Origin: Triatoma infestans
Lineage: Eukaryota > Arthropoda > Insecta > Hemiptera > Reduviidae
Length of the DNA: 64,000 nt
Direction: 5' to 3'
Assembly (NCBI GenBank): GCA_011037195.1
Contig: JAAEAF010003341.1
Coordinates: 49,240 to 113,239, forward strand
A program made the translations under genes and the position numbers. Every line of letters begins with the position of its first letter. Position 1 is the first letter of the stretch. The notes beneath the pieces were generated by a model. It searched no databases and was not told the origin of the DNA. It saw only the letters and a list, made by a program, of their open reading frames with translations. Shown piece after piece: positions 54,107 through 64,000 of the stretch.

Positions 54107-54280
54107 TCCTTGTTAATCAGAGATATTTTCCATGATAGCCTGCTTCTTTCCATGGTCATCGACCAGTTTCGGGCGTTCGCCTATCTTCAGGATGCGTTTG
54201 TTAGAGTGTGATTTGCACAGAGCAAATTCAGTTTACACACTTCTTGTTAATCCTGGTTAGTCCTAAACTCCTTGTTAATC
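54107..54280 (+). mobile_element. Solo left arm of an H1 hammerhead element
   Basis: Starts CAGAGATATTTTCCATGATA at 54118 and continues through the hammerhead block to GCACAGAGCAAATTCAGT. No right arm is present. A 12-bp repeat TCCTTGTTAATC (54107-54118 and 54269-54280) flanks it and may be a TSD, but CTTGTTAATCC also occurs once more at 54243, so local slippage is an alternative. Confidence 0.6.
54157..54194 (-). ncRNA. Hammerhead motif, nearly intact
   Basis: Minus strand: CATC, CTGAAGA, T, AGGCG-AA-CGCCC (first pair is A-C), GAAA, CTGG, TC, GATG. The core boxes are intact. Stem III is CUGG instead of CCGG, so it is less self-complementary. Confidence 0.58.
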
Positions 54281-55484
54281 CTTTCCCTGTAATTGGCGCT
54301 ATCTTCTATACTGCAATATAATCATTTCAATTCTCACTTGCCATGGTCGCTAACCAATATATGTAGACTCTATGTAATCATTTCAATTATCACTTGCCAT
54401 GGTTGCTAACCATGTAAAGACTCTCAACCTAGCCAGATGTAGACTCTCAACAGCTCTGTATTTATGTTAAGTAACAGAGTACAAATTTCTAAGATTGGAG
54501 AAAATTAGTCGATTTTATACTTGTATTTACTGAGCGGTAATACAAGATCGTATTTCAATCTGATTTTTTTTGTATCATTTTCATATTTCAGGAATTTGGC
54601 TCATACAAGTTTTAGACGTTTGAAAATATTGAGAAATATCTGTTCATAGATTAGTAAACACTTCCTCATATTGCCAATTAATTTGGATTTTATTCATTTA
54701 TTTTTTTTTTTTTGAAACTTCAGGATTCCATAATCTTTCATTCACTCTGATAGGGAGTTCGATATCACTTTAAATTATGAAAATTGGTTTACATTGTTTA
54801 ATCCAACAAATATATGTTTATAATAGTTATAAAATAATCTTACTGTAATAATAATCTCCTGTGAGATATACATCCGACAGTTGCATTGTGACAAGTGGAA
54901 CAATGTAATATTATCAAACAGTATATGGTAATAATACTAAAGCCCCCCCAAAAGATATCATATCAAACGTCACCGCTATCGCTCTCTAGCGATAATGCTA
55001 AAGAAGTTAAATATTTGCTTTCAACAATTTAAAAAAAAAAAAAAAAACTCGACTTGACATTCCTATGATTTAAAACTTTAATAACACAATACAATGGAAT
55101 GTCTTAAATAAGTTTTTTATATTTTTAAATTATATATTGATTTTATTTTCGTGATATAAGAAATTATTAACATTTAATTAAGTATTGCTATATTGATTTG
55201 AAACTTTATATAAGGTATAACATATACCAAATTGTATATGTAGTAAAATACCCCCTACACGTAATTCTATATATATGTATATGTATATGTTTGCATGTAT
55301 GTATGTATGCATGTATGTATTACATAAAATTTTGCTCAATACTTTTTTGTTATTGGCTATGTTTGTTGCAAAATACAATAATTTTTTGCATATATAATTT
55401 ATTCACTTAAAGTTTGGATAACGCCTTCATTTTTTACATATTCATCCTACATCTGACCTCAATTCTACAACATGTATACAAATT
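54281..55484. other. No recognised feature; TATG repeats
   Basis: A small local duplication (CAATTATCACTTGCCATGG-type block, twice near 54325 and 54383). TATG/TGTA repeats at 55270-55322 leave both strands open (55178-55410) without being a gene. Confidence 0.5.
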
Positions 55485-55665
55485 AAAATTGGGCGCTCTT
55501 ACTAGGAGCCTCTTCTACAGCTCACTATCCGGTGATAGGCAGATGAGGAGTGTTTGTCTGTAATGGGAGAACACTATCCTGAGGCCGCAGTGCACTCAGA
55601 AGGCTCTGGGCGCAAATCACCATAAATGTTGACGCGGCTTAAATTAAAAAAAAAAAAAAATTAAA
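55485..55665 (+). mobile_element. SINE body and tail, plus orientation
   Basis: The only clear plus-oriented SINE: CTTACTAGGAGCCTCTTCTA, CTATCCGGTGATAGG, GCAGTGCACTCAGAAGGCTC, TGGGCGCAAATCACCATAAA, TGTTGACGCGGCTTAAATTA and an A-run (55649-55663). The tRNA-like head is missing. The tail is of the CGCAAATAACCA/GACGCCTTAAA type. Confidence 0.72.
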
Positions 55666-55796
55666 ACATGATTCCATTAACTGTTTAATAAATACGCTAC
55701 TCGCCTAGAAATAATATACACGAAACAACAATAAAATGGATTCATAGGATTGGCATCGACAGGAGCATACAAATGTTGTAAACAAAATAAAAAAAT

Positions 55797-56640
55797 CTGG
55801 TGTGAAACACTCACACAACTTTCTCTTACTTCAATTCGCAGAATTATAATTGACAAATTTTATAGTTGGTGTACCAAATTTAATGAAATTCGTCGAAAAC
55901 TGAAAAAAAAAACTGTTTAGTTTAAGCGCACTTGGTTTATATACGAAGTTTAAAGAAAATCATCGGAGCCATTTTTGAGAAAATCGCTAAAAAGTGGAAA
56001 AAAATCATTTAGTAAACTGATAAAATAAAACGCACATCCGGTCATCCGATTTTTTTGCAAACTTGGAATTTCAACAACATACTTAATTGTAATTAACATT
56101 ATTTAGATAATAGAATTGTCTAATAAACTTAAATAGCACTTTAGATGAAAACCTAACCCCACCCCTCCCCCAAAAGTGGCCTGAAATGAATTTTCCCGGA
56201 GAAACGTTTCAAATAAAAAGTTGTAGCTCTTTGTATCTGTACTTGATATAACAAGTTTGAAAAAAAATCGTCGGATTTGAGAAAAATGTAAAAAAAAGAA
56301 GAAATTAGTTATGTGGTATTTCCGGTTGAGGAATTTTGACCGATATCATACTGTGAGATCCCATGGTGATCCCTAAACGGAATATTAAGTTTCAACTTTC
56401 TACGGTTTTTCGTTTTTGAGCTGTGCTGTTCGCATACACACACACACACACACACGCGAAAACTTAATATCGAAAATTTGGCAAGATTACAATGCTTCCT
56501 CTTACTAGGTGTAAGAGAAAGCAGAAATTCATGTGTGAAACGCTCACACGACCTTCTCTTACTTTAATTATAACGGTACTAATTGTCAAAATTATATATA
56601 AATAAACATGGTGTAGATTATACTTATTTCATTCAATCTA
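55797..56640 (+). repeat. Family D, full copy plus start of a tandem second copy
   Basis: The first unit runs from CTGGTGTGAAACACTCACAC (55797) to GCTTCCTCTTACTAGGTGTA (56511-56530). It has a CA run (56434-56455) and the CCCATGGTGATCCCTAAACG block. At 56531 a second unit begins at once, CATGTGTGAAACGCTCACAC, ACCTTCTCTTACTTTAATTA. The tandem spacing is about 735 bp. Confidence 0.7.
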
Positions 56641-56689
56641 ACTAAATTGTATTGCAATGCCCTTTGTCATGAATGCAGTAAAAGTTTAA

Positions 56690-56945
56690 AGTGGAGGATT
56701 ACTGCACTGCAACCTGAAAGATCTATCTCTCCAATGCACAGCCGGCCCCCAAGCGGTGTACCCTAGCTACAGACAATACTACCCATCACCGGATAGTGAG
56801 TTGTAGAGGCTCCTAAGGATAGTGAGTTGTAGGGGTTGTATGAAGAGAAAATCTAAGGGCAGCATGCTGGATTCGAAACCGGGACCACCTTGAAGCTAGT
56901 CCAGCGCGTTACCGCTGAGCGAATCCCTTTCTTCTCTCTCGGCTT
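56690..56945 (-). mobile_element. tRNA-derived SINE with local duplication
   Basis: Minus strand: CAGCGGTAACGCGCTGGACT (A-box region), GGTCCCGGTTTCGAATCCAG (B box with one extra T, plus 56869-56880), body with CTATCCGGTGATGGGTAG, GGGGGCCGGCTGTGCATTGG, tail AGATCTTTCAGGTTGCAGTG. The block GGATAGTGAGTTGTAGRGG occurs twice (about 56800 and 56817), an internal duplication. Confidence 0.75.
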
Positions 56946-57079
56946 TCGCCGACTAATTAGGGTCGGAAACCTTAGTTTGTGTACTGTGTTTTCCTTGTAT
57001 GTCAAGTGTAGAGTGTATGTAGTTTGTGTGTATTGTGTACTGTTCTGACGAAGTGGATGTGGTAACGTGGGGTTGCTTG

Positions 57080-57335
57080 CAAGAACTTAAAAGTACTCAA
57101 AAACTTATTCTGTAAAATCGCATTTCCGTTTGTGCAATTTTCTTAAATTTGGTCTCCTAGCAACATATTTAATATTCCATAGATGGTAGAACAGTAAATT
57201 GCACACCTAAGCGTAAATTGCTCACTTTTATTGGATAGCTCTTTCAGAATGTAGAGCCCGTGAGAGCACATTTATTTGAAACGTTGTAGCTCTAAGAATC
57301 CTTAAAAATATCAACTTTCAAAGAAGACTGATATA
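57080..57335 (+). repeat. Family D fragment, forward
   Basis: AAAATCGCATTTCCGTTTGT, AAATTTGGTCTCCTAGCAAC, ATAGATGGTAGAACAGTAAA and TTGAAACGTTGTAGCTCTAA. Middle part of the unit; its continuation is at 57560 after a SINE. Confidence 0.5.
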
Positions 57336-57559
57336 TTTATTTATTCATAATTTAAGGCGCGTCAACATCTATGGTCAATAGCGCCTGGAACCTTCTCAGT
57401 GCACTGCCGGCCTTTGGATAGTGATCTCTCGTTACGGACAACACTGTCCATCATCGGTAGAGGAATCTCCATTCTAAGGGCACCACTGCTGGCCTCAATA
57501 CCTCCTCGTGGGAGTCCAGTACGTAAATTACTGACCTAATCGCTTCTTTAATGATGTAT
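57336..57559 (-). mobile_element. SINE inserted into family D, probable TSD
   Basis: Minus strand: head badly decayed, body GACAGTGTTGTCCGTAACG, GAGATCACTATCCAAAGGCC, GGCAGTGCACTGAGAAGG, tail GGCGCTATTGACCATAGATG, TTGACGCGCCTTAAATTATG. GATATATTTATTT on the left and GATGTATTTATTT on the right (one mismatch) are a likely TSD. Confidence 0.7.
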
Positions 57560-57915
57560 TTATTTCTCTAATTAGTACGCAAAATTTAAAAAAAAAAAAA
57601 ATCGAAGTAGATTTCAAGGAAATTACAAAGAACTGAAGAAAACAATTCAGCAATGTCCGATTGATGGATTTTGCTCGAAATCTTTGTGTCAAATACGACG
57701 GAATGCCAAGTTGTAGTAGTTTCCAGGGATTTTACGTTTTTAAGTTATTTTGTTTACAAAAATTCACACATAATATAGATATATTATGTGTATATGTGTG
57801 TATGTTCCTACCATTCGTAATTTTGTATCTGGTCGCGCTAAAAACAATTTTATATTCAGGGGAGCCAAACATGTATTTCCGGTGAAAACTCAATTTCGAT
57901 AAGAGAAAGTAAAAA
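57560..57915 (+). repeat. Family D fragment, forward, end of unit
   Basis: Continues from 57335: GCTCGAAATCTTTGTGTCAA, GGATTTTACGTTTTTAAG, TGTGTATATGTGTGTATG and TTTCCGGTGAAAACTCAATT, TCGATAAGAGAAAGT. The open frame here (57661-57885) is part of the repeat. Confidence 0.55.
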
Positions 57916-59732
57916 AAAAAAAATCACCAAAATTGAAGAGAATTTTCCACAACAATGCCTCATTCTTAACAATTTATGATTCTCCCACTTATATTTAATA
58001 AAATAATAAAACTTAGAACTTTAAAAATAATTTATTAGTCAGAACTACAAGAATTACATTAAGAGAAATTAATAGGAGTGTTTATTTAGAATTTTATTAG
58101 TTAGTTATTCATCTATATTAAATATTAAAACGTTCTTATTTAATTCGGTTTTTGTTGCCGATCTATAATTTGGGCATGACACAATAGGGTAACATACAAT
58201 TTTCTGGTGCAGTAGGCGTATTTATTATTATAAAGCACAGTTATTATTCATCAACAGTATTACGTATGTGTAACCAAAGAGATATACGTACGTGTTGTTT
58301 TGGATTCTCTTTTCTCCGTTTATATAGTGTTCATTTTGAATTGATGACAGCCATTGATCATTGTCTTTTATTTAAAGAGAACGAATAACCCAATCCCTCC
58401 GTCATTTTTATAGGAGATAAGAAGCCTCTTCTTTTGTACGATATTTCTAACTTTTTTTTTTTTTTTGTTATTTCACATATTGCTTGAGATTTTTCCAAGC
58501 ATGTTGATATGGATTTTTCTGTTTTTTTTTTTTTTGTTGGCACCATCTACATTTCTATTTTCTGCCAAAATACTTTCTTTCAGTCTTAAATCAATGTATT
58601 AGTTCGTCTGATTTATTTATTTATTGATACATTTTTGTGTAATTTCTTTATTGCGCAATATTGCTTATGTTTTTGTTTAAAATATAAATCTAATTGCAAA
58701 GTACCTTATTTTTTTTGTAGGTCACTTTTCGTGTACTTGAAATATTAATTTTTTTAAAACAAAGAGGATAAACTGGTCCGCCAACTGAGGTACATTGCTA
58801 GGTAGGCTGTTAAATTTAAAGGGGGGGGGGGGGGAGTTGTACTATACAGTTTTAAAGTTTTGTAATATACATCTCTACCCACGCTTTCTATTTGTAATAT
58901 TTAAAAATATGTTTTTGTTACTTCAGATTGTTTTGATATAGTATTGTGAAATCAATTGCTGTTTATTGCCAAAGGATTTATTTTGGATTTACTGTCTTCT
59001 ATATCTTGGAATATCTCTCTAGACATTTTCGTTTTTAATTGTTAATTAAAGTGTCCTGTTGATTAAAGTTCACATAGATTCTTAACTAATGATAATTCTT
59101 ATCAAAATTTTCAAAATAAATACGGTTAATTTAGAACTCTTAAATCAGTCTACGTAAACAGTTGCCTTAAAGAAATCTATAATTCTTGATGAGAGTCTAA
59201 AAAAAAAAGACTCTTAAAGTAGCATCCTTAAGGTACACAAGTCTTAATATAATGGCCTCAAACCATTAAGAAAAGTTTACGAACGTTTCAGTCACAGTTA
59301 CAAGCTATCAGTCGCAGAAAGTTACCCTTCAGCCTCTTGGAGTCTCCTAGTCGCTCAATCTCTATTCATACTCCATAATAGTTCTTACTTAAGTAAGGAC
59401 ACGTAACTATACATTGAAAATAATAAGTGTAAGAAGTGCGTCTATAATATGAATATCACCTACTACTCTTCAAAAAAACAAAGAGTTTCAAATCTGATAG
59501 ACCACGTTTTTTGTTTCCCAACCAAAAATGACACTTGAAAGTAAAACCGCATGGTATTCTTAGCTCTTGTCTAGAAGGATGCACTGTAGGTCTTTTAAAT
59601 TATTTAAAAATGCTCGCATATCCTTTTCTACTCTATATGTTTTTCGAATAAAAAAGAAGAATTACCAGGAGTTCTGGAGTTTTTCAACAAATTATGTACC
59701 CCTACAAACCATGTAATATATATTAAAGAAAC
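57916..59732. other. No recognised feature (1.8 kb); poly-G run
   Basis: AT-rich with a G run at 58820-58834 and T-runs at 58451-58465. No gene, RNA or shared repeat was recognised. Confidence 0.5.
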
Positions 59733-59828
59733 AAAAATAGATTATTATTGGTGGTTGGTGTGTTGTGTGGGGTTGTGGCTGGAAAGCATGAGAGATATTT
59801 TCCATGATAGCCTGCTTCTTTTTGTGAT

Positions 59829-59870
59829 CATCAACCGGTTTCGGGCGCTCGCCCCATCATCAGAGAATGC
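59829..59870 (-). ncRNA. Hammerhead motif, CUGAUGA box, altered stem I
   Basis: Minus strand: GCATTCT, CTGATGA, T, GGGGCG-AG-CGCCC, GAAA, CCGG, TT, GATG. Core boxes are intact; the cleavage triplet is GUU, which still fits NUH. Stem I has an insertion on the 5' side (CATTCT where CATC is expected). Confidence 0.55.
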
Positions 59871-59883
59871 ATTTGTCCAGTTT

Positions 59884-60085
59884 TTTTTTTTTTGTTTTAT
59901 TTAAGGCGTCCAACATCTGTGGTTATTTGCGCCCGGAGCCTTCTCAGTGCACTGCCGGCCTCCGGACAGTGACTGTGAGGGCTCCTAGGAAGGAAAAATC
60001 TAAGGATAGCAACGGCTGGATTCGAACCCCGTGATCTCCGCGTTACTAGTCCAGCGCGCTACCACTGAGCTAATCCCCTCCCTGT
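59884..60085 (-). mobile_element. tRNA-derived SINE nested in an H1 element
   Basis: The best head in the window. Minus strand: TTAGCTCAGTGGTAGCGCG (A box TAGCTCAGTGG, plus 60062-60072), then GGGTTCGAATCCAGCC (B box GGTTCGAATCC, plus 60018-60028), body TAGGAGCCCTCACAGTCACT, GTCCGGAGGCCGGCAGTGCA, CTGAGAAGGCTCCGGGCGCA, tail AATAACCACAGATGTTGGAC, GCCTTAAATA and a run of A. Target H1 sequence is interrupted at TTTGTC/AAACAG. The internal promoter boxes look complete, so transcription by RNA polymerase III is plausible. Confidence 0.85.
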
Positions 60086-60773
60086 CAAACAGTTTGATAA
60101 CATAGATTTGCACAGAGCAAATTTAGTTGATAACACTGACTGGTCTTTAAATGTATTTGTTAGGACCTAACTAGGTTACGAGGGGGATGGTACCTGAGTG
60201 AGAAAAGCACATGTTCGAACTTTAAAGGGGGATATTGTACCCATTAAAAAATGAAAACATCCAACACGTGGGGGTGTATAACTTTAAACTACGTTGTTTG
60301 AAGGACATTTACTTTTTATAATTAATTATCCACACTATCTTACTATTATATTTATTTATTTATTTATAACAGCGCAAAATAACACTGTGTCAGCCGTGGG
60401 CTGTTGTGAAATAGTTACTGACAAAAAATGATAAAATACGAGCTGAATGATCGTAAGATAGTATAGATAAATAAATAATATTTAGTTAAACAAAATAATC
60501 AAAACACAATAAACAATCAAACAATTAAACAATCAATCTATATAAGCAGGTTTGTTTGATAACACACAAACACATTTCGCATTTCATCTTTCATAATTCA
60601 CACACGCCATCCATGCACGCATGTATACGTATACTATGTGTTTTTTCCCACTCTGGTATCATCCCCCTCGTAACCTAGTTAGGCCGTAACAAAAACATTT
60701 AAAGACCACCCATTTTATCAACTAAATTTTGCTCTGTGCAAATCTATGTTATCATAGTGTTTGATAAAAAATG

Positions 60774-60812
60774 TATCCTGATGATGGGCGAACGCCCGAA
60801 ACCGGGTCGATG
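60774..60812 (+). ncRNA. Hammerhead motif, extra G in stem III
   Basis: TATC, CTGATGA, T, GGGCG-AA-CGCCC, GAAA, CCGGG, TC, GATG. Core boxes intact. The inserted G breaks the ACCGGT palindrome but leaves a GUC triplet. Confidence 0.58.
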
Positions 60813-60863
60813 ACCACAAAAAGAAGCAGGCTATCACGGAAAATACACCTCTGAAAAATAGAT

Positions 60864-62029
60864 AATTCTAGAAAAAATAAGAAAAAGTAAAAAATATACT
60901 TTCGACTTTTATACCATTGTTTAATTTTTAAATGTTAAAATCTTTTCTAAAATTTATTTTTCTCAACTCCCACCAGAACGTGAAACAGTAATTACGCTAA
61001 TGAGATATTATATTTAAGCGGGGAAGTGTTAGGATCTCCAGCTTTCGTAGAAAACCCAAAATAACTTTTTCAGGAAAAGATGTATTAGATAAATACAAAT
61101 ATAAATGAAAGTATTAGATAAATAAATATACGAATAAACTTTTGTCTTTTATATTATCAGAAGCTCCTTTCTTTTAGTCAGTTTCAAAAGGAAAGTAATA
61201 TCATATTGAGAAGTACCAAAAAAAATAGACACAATATACCTAACTTTTATGTTATTGCAAAATATTGATTTTAACATAAACTATCTCTTTATAAAAGTAT
61301 TATCTTGTTACATTGTCATAAGCTGTGCAAATCCTGTTTCATATGAAGTTTTATATCCTTTCCAGTTTCATGTTATTATTGGTAGTTGGCTATGAATAGT
61401 GCGCAATATCTGTCTAGGTTGAATTCTCTATATCACATATCAGTTGTAAAGATCCAATATAGTATAAAAGTTTATTCGATTATTACACAAACACAATGTT
61501 AGATAATATTTATGTTATTTATTTATTTATTTTAAGTATTATAAGTATGTACATGTATAATATCGGATTGTTCATATTGGATATTTCTTTTTAAATATAA
61601 TATTGTTGATGTCTATACAGTGCTAAATATGTTGACTATCCTTACTTCTGTATAAATATAATTTGAATTAAATTGGAATAAATTTTTTTCAAGAGTTCTA
61701 TAGTGTAAATATGAATATGTCTGTCAATTTGGTCCACCCACCAGCATCAACAAGAGTGGTATTCCGCCGTTTTCATTATATCTATCTGTGAATATCATTT
61801 ATTTATTTGAAAATTAAAACAGGATTTTAAAAAAAATCATGTGGGTGGCCTTCGTATAATATATATAAACTACGCCCACATTTACATATACTAATATCTG
61901 TCCGTCCTCTTTATTATTGTATATTAAAAATTAATAACTAATTTTTTGTCTTTCAATTTTTTAATCTTTAATGATTAGAGGAGCAAGGTTATTCATACAT
62001 TATTATTATGAATTGTCTTTTTATTTCTT
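60864..62029. other. No recognised feature
   Basis: AT-rich spacer. Nothing supported. Confidence 0.5.
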
Positions 62030-62260
62030 CTTGTAAGCTGTAAGAAGAGAAAGTAATGCAAAGTGTCAAATATTTGAAATTGAGTTTTTATTGCAAACAC
62101 ATTTTTTTCGAGTTCCATGAAAACGGAAACACTGAATTTAGCGTGTGATGGTGGAAGGGCGCAGCCAACCACCTACATACAGAACATTCACTTTTTCATA
62201 CCCCTACGAGCTTCCTATGAAAACTCAATTTCGAAATTGACATAAAATTTGTACGATGCA
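62030..62260. repeat. Two opposed family D remnants
   Basis: GTAAGAAGAGAAAGTAATGC and TATTTGAAATTGAGTTTTTA (reverse) followed about 150 bp later by CTATGAAAACTCAATTTCGA (forward end). Degenerate. Confidence 0.4.
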
Positions 62261-62444
62261 GTAGAAACCATTTTAGCACTGCTGCAGCAGAAAGTAATCA
62301 CTGTGATTAGCACAATAATGCAACCTCTTTTTTTTTTGGCTAAATGCCGTGACTTTGGTTTCTCATTAACTTATCTGCCGCCCATTTGACTTTTTATTAT
62401 TTACTGTATGTGTTGATCAAAGTATTCCAAAGTTTCGTCCCCTA
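62261..62444. other. No recognised feature
   Basis: Spacer. Nothing supported. Confidence 0.5.
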
Positions 62445-62765
62445 CAATTTACATTAGAGATGCTATAGAGGTTCCTAGGAAAGGAAAATCTAAGGTAACC
62501 CTCCTGGACTTGAAGCCGGGACTTTTATCTAATTGAGCTCGCAGGTTAACAGTGACCACCCAGTAATCCAAATTAAGCCACTGAATTGCTACGAAGCAGA
62601 TTAGATAGATGGATTCTTTTAAGGGATAGAGCACTAAGACTTGAAGATCTATTCTCAGAGCATTGCTTGTCTCCGAGCAGTGTTCTCTAGCTATAGACAA
62701 TACTGCCTGTTGGACACGAATCGGGAACCTCTGCGAAGGAGTCCGGCGCACAACCTCTGTAGAAG
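62445..62765 (-). mobile_element. Two overlapping SINE remnants
   Basis: Minus strand: GTGCGCCGGACTCC and GAGGTTCCCGATTCGTGTCC (a decayed B box near 62710) are followed by GTATTGTCTATAGCTAGAGA and an ACTGCTCGGAGACAAGC block. Further along is a second B-box-like GGCTTCAAGTCCAGGAGG (near 62510), with a repeat of the TTAGATTTTCCTTTCCTAGG block. Two SINEs, one nested or tandem. An open frame across 62449-62751 is a by-product. Confidence 0.55.
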
Positions 62766-63429
62766 CAGGTTAATTGGGGTATAGTTCCACCGTTTCTTAT
62801 TCGCTTGCTTCGTGGTGTTATTCCTTATTATTTCCTTTTCTTTACTGGTTACTGCTCGCTTTACAACTTCTTACTGACTTTACTTTATGTTTAGCTCTTC
62901 GTCCGTAGAACGGTCAGCTTCCTCGTTGTTGCTGACAACACAATATCTTGGTATCCCTGAAGATTGAGTGCAACTCAACTAATTCACCAGCTATTTTTAC
63001 ACGCGTATTCATATCATCTAAAGAATCTGACGGTTATTGGGGCTACCCACTACTTCCAGAGTACAGATTGCAAATTGCATCTATATTTCTGCCCGATCTT
63101 GTTATTTCTACCTTAAGTCCTAATTTTTTCAAATTTAGATGAGAAAAAAAATCACTAATGAAAGCTTGGTCCTCCGATGACTCCAACCCCTTGCATTGTG
63201 GAATGTATATTGTGCACTCAGCCTTGCCGGTGCGACTGGTTTTAATAATGCCGCAGTAAACGAGTTAATTGTAGCTAAGTAGGATTGCTTTTTTCCAAGC
63301 CAAAGGTGGTGAATTTGTGAATCGTTTCTACGTACCCAGAATTTAGGTAACCTATGCAGATCAACCTGCCCCCGGAAGTATTCCGCTTAAGCCTTTTCTG
63401 AAGAATCTTGTTAAGATAAAAAAAAATCA
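62766..63429. other. Unidentified, moderately GC region
   Basis: Less AT-rich than the spacers. Open stretches occur on both strands (for example 62948-63142 plus), but I could not match any to a family. It could be the upstream part of the decayed Penelope element; no RT motif is visible. Confidence 0.35.
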
Positions 63430-63748
63430 GAAGGATACTCGGCAGTATTCACAGTCCCAATTGTGACACCTGCTCAGCCTAATACAAGAACCTAATACCG
63501 AATACCGAACACATCAGATCATACAAATACCACAAAGTTGACTCGAATTACGCCAATCACCTAAACACTACAAACACAAACCCGATGGCATAACGACCAC
63601 GATGAAGCTAATACACTCTGGCCACAAAGGACGACGACTTGACATAGTAGAACAACTCGAAATATATTAACGCAAGACACAAAACTTAATAAATGAACAG
63701 ACAAAATTTGCCAGTGAACCATTATTCAAAACACTCTTCCCACAATAG
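63430..63748 (+). pseudogene. Penelope-like element, C-terminal GIY-YIG region
   Basis: Plus-strand frame ending at a TAG (63746-63748). It reads IHSPNCDTCSA, a damaged block with a stop where Penelope proteins have the YIGQT-type motif, EHIRSYKYHKVDSNYANHLN, TTNTNPDGITTTMKLIHSGH, KGRRLDIVEQLEIY, a stop, RKTQNLINEQTKFASEPLF and KTLFPQ. CxxC followed by the EHIR and NYANHL segments, then GRRLDIVEQLEIY, is characteristic of the GIY-YIG endonuclease end of Penelope-like elements. The RT part is missing or unrecognisable upstream. Two in-frame stops; inactive. Confidence 0.8.
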
Positions 63749-64000
63749 CAACAGAAACACAATTACCAGTGCAAACATTACACACGCAACAAATAGTTCT
63801 TAAACAGACTTTAGTTTTAGGTTTAGTTTTAAATCTACTAGGTATATATAAATTTACTAGTTTATAAGTTACTAGTTAGTTAAATTTACTGCTTTAGATA
63901 TATATATATGAAAAAAAAAATGTTAGTTTAATCGTTATTTAATTTTATTTAAATTTATTTTGTGTATTTTTTATATTCTGTTTTGGTTAGTTAATTGTAA
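63749..64000 (+). other. 3' flank of the Penelope open frame, similar to H1 interiors
   Basis: GACTTTAGTTTTAGGTTTAG and TTTTAAATCTACTAGG resemble the 50.25-50.29 kb interior (GATTTTAGTTTTAGATTTAA, ATCTTCTAGTTC). TTTAATCGTTATTTAATTTT and TTTTGGTTAGTTAATTG resemble 50.65-50.72 kb. The order is the same in both. The element runs off the window, so its terminal repeat is not seen. Confidence 0.5.

Larger units (their letters stand above)
59733..60863 (-). mobile_element. Long hammerhead foldback element (H1), 10-bp TSD, SINE inside
   Basis: Reverse-orientation relative of the 49.95-51.10 kb element. A perfect 10-bp repeat AAAAATAGAT (59733-59742 and 60854-60863) flanks it; extended by four bases it has one mismatch. 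The 3' end lies on the left (GGTGGTTGGTGTG, then GGTTGTGGCTGGAAAGCA). The 5' end is on the right, with complement CAGAGGTGTATTTTCCGTGA. Interior landmarks shared with the other copy include CATGCGTGCATGGAT and GAAATGCGAAATGTGT (minus) and AACATCCAACACGTGGGGGT (60258). The arms hold GTTACGAGGGGGATGGTACC and its complement. A SINE sits in the left arm. Confidence 0.82.

Noticed and set aside
55178..55410. Overlapping open frames on both strands
   Set aside because: Produced by TATG/TGTA simple repeats.
60010..60075. Possible tRNA gene (A and B boxes on the minus strand)
   Set aside because: The boxes are good but are followed by a SINE body and A-tail shared with several other copies. It is a SINE head, not a tRNA gene.
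1..64000. CRISPR array, bacterial operon or phage structure
   Set aside because: No regularly spaced short repeats with unique spacers, no ribosome-binding sites or dense genes. Every identified element is of eukaryotic type.

Overview
This is an AT-rich eukaryotic nuclear window that looks like repeat-dense intergenic DNA of an arthropod, most likely an insect. The evidence is the mobile-element mix: an R1-clade LINE next to AAT microsatellites, LINEs of the jockey, RTE-like and RNase H-bearing (I-superfamily-like) types, Tc1/mariner relics including a DD41D element, a Penelope-like element (PLE), and tRNA-derived SINEs. I cannot name the species. There is no complete host gene. One possible terminal host exon lies on the minus strand at 3758-3855.

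Layout. 0.7-4.8 kb: three copies of a large dispersed repeat with an internal CA/GT run (family D below), one SINE, one hammerhead-like motif and the possible exon. 6.0-6.3 kb: a foldback element with a hammerhead-ribozyme motif and a 15-bp target-site duplication (TSD). 6.7-8.4 kb: a 5'-truncated R1-type LINE between AAT repeats. 12.6 kb: a decayed foldback. 14.2-16.7 kb: a mariner relic beside a DD41D element rearranged into a 1.5-kb palindrome. 17-23 kb: family D fragments and an RNase H LINE tail. 23.5-29 kb: two dead LINE halves in opposite orientation, one RT and one endonuclease, with another hammerhead-like foldback between them. 30.9-34.6 kb: nested LINEs. 38.9-47.3 kb: more hammerhead-like repeats, two jockey-type LINEs and a LINE pair at 43-45 kb. 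50-62.8 kb: hammerhead foldbacks and many SINEs, mostly minus-strand. 63.4-64 kb: the C-terminal, GIY-YIG-type end of a PLE and its 3' flank, running off the window.

Main result. At least five elements (6.0, 50-51, 52.9, 54.1 and 59.7-60.9 kb) share one family of inverted arms. Their arms carry a hammerhead-like core: CTGANGA, a GGGCG/CGCCC stem, GAAA, a palindromic ACCGGT, then a GTC-type cleavage site and a GATG/CATC stem I. Three of them have clear or probable TSDs of 10-15 bp, so they move as retroelements and not as DNA transposons. Their interior sequence resembles the region downstream of the PLE open reading frame at 63.75 kb. I infer that they are non-autonomous PLE derivatives. Three more divergent hammerhead-like repeats (3.06, 26.1-26.4, 38.9/41.4 kb) suggest several such families in this genome.

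Other links. The tRNA-SINEs appear to share their 3' tail with the RNase H LINEs, a likely SINE-LINE partnership. All coding sequences seen are fragments or carry stops, frameshifts or lost catalytic residues.
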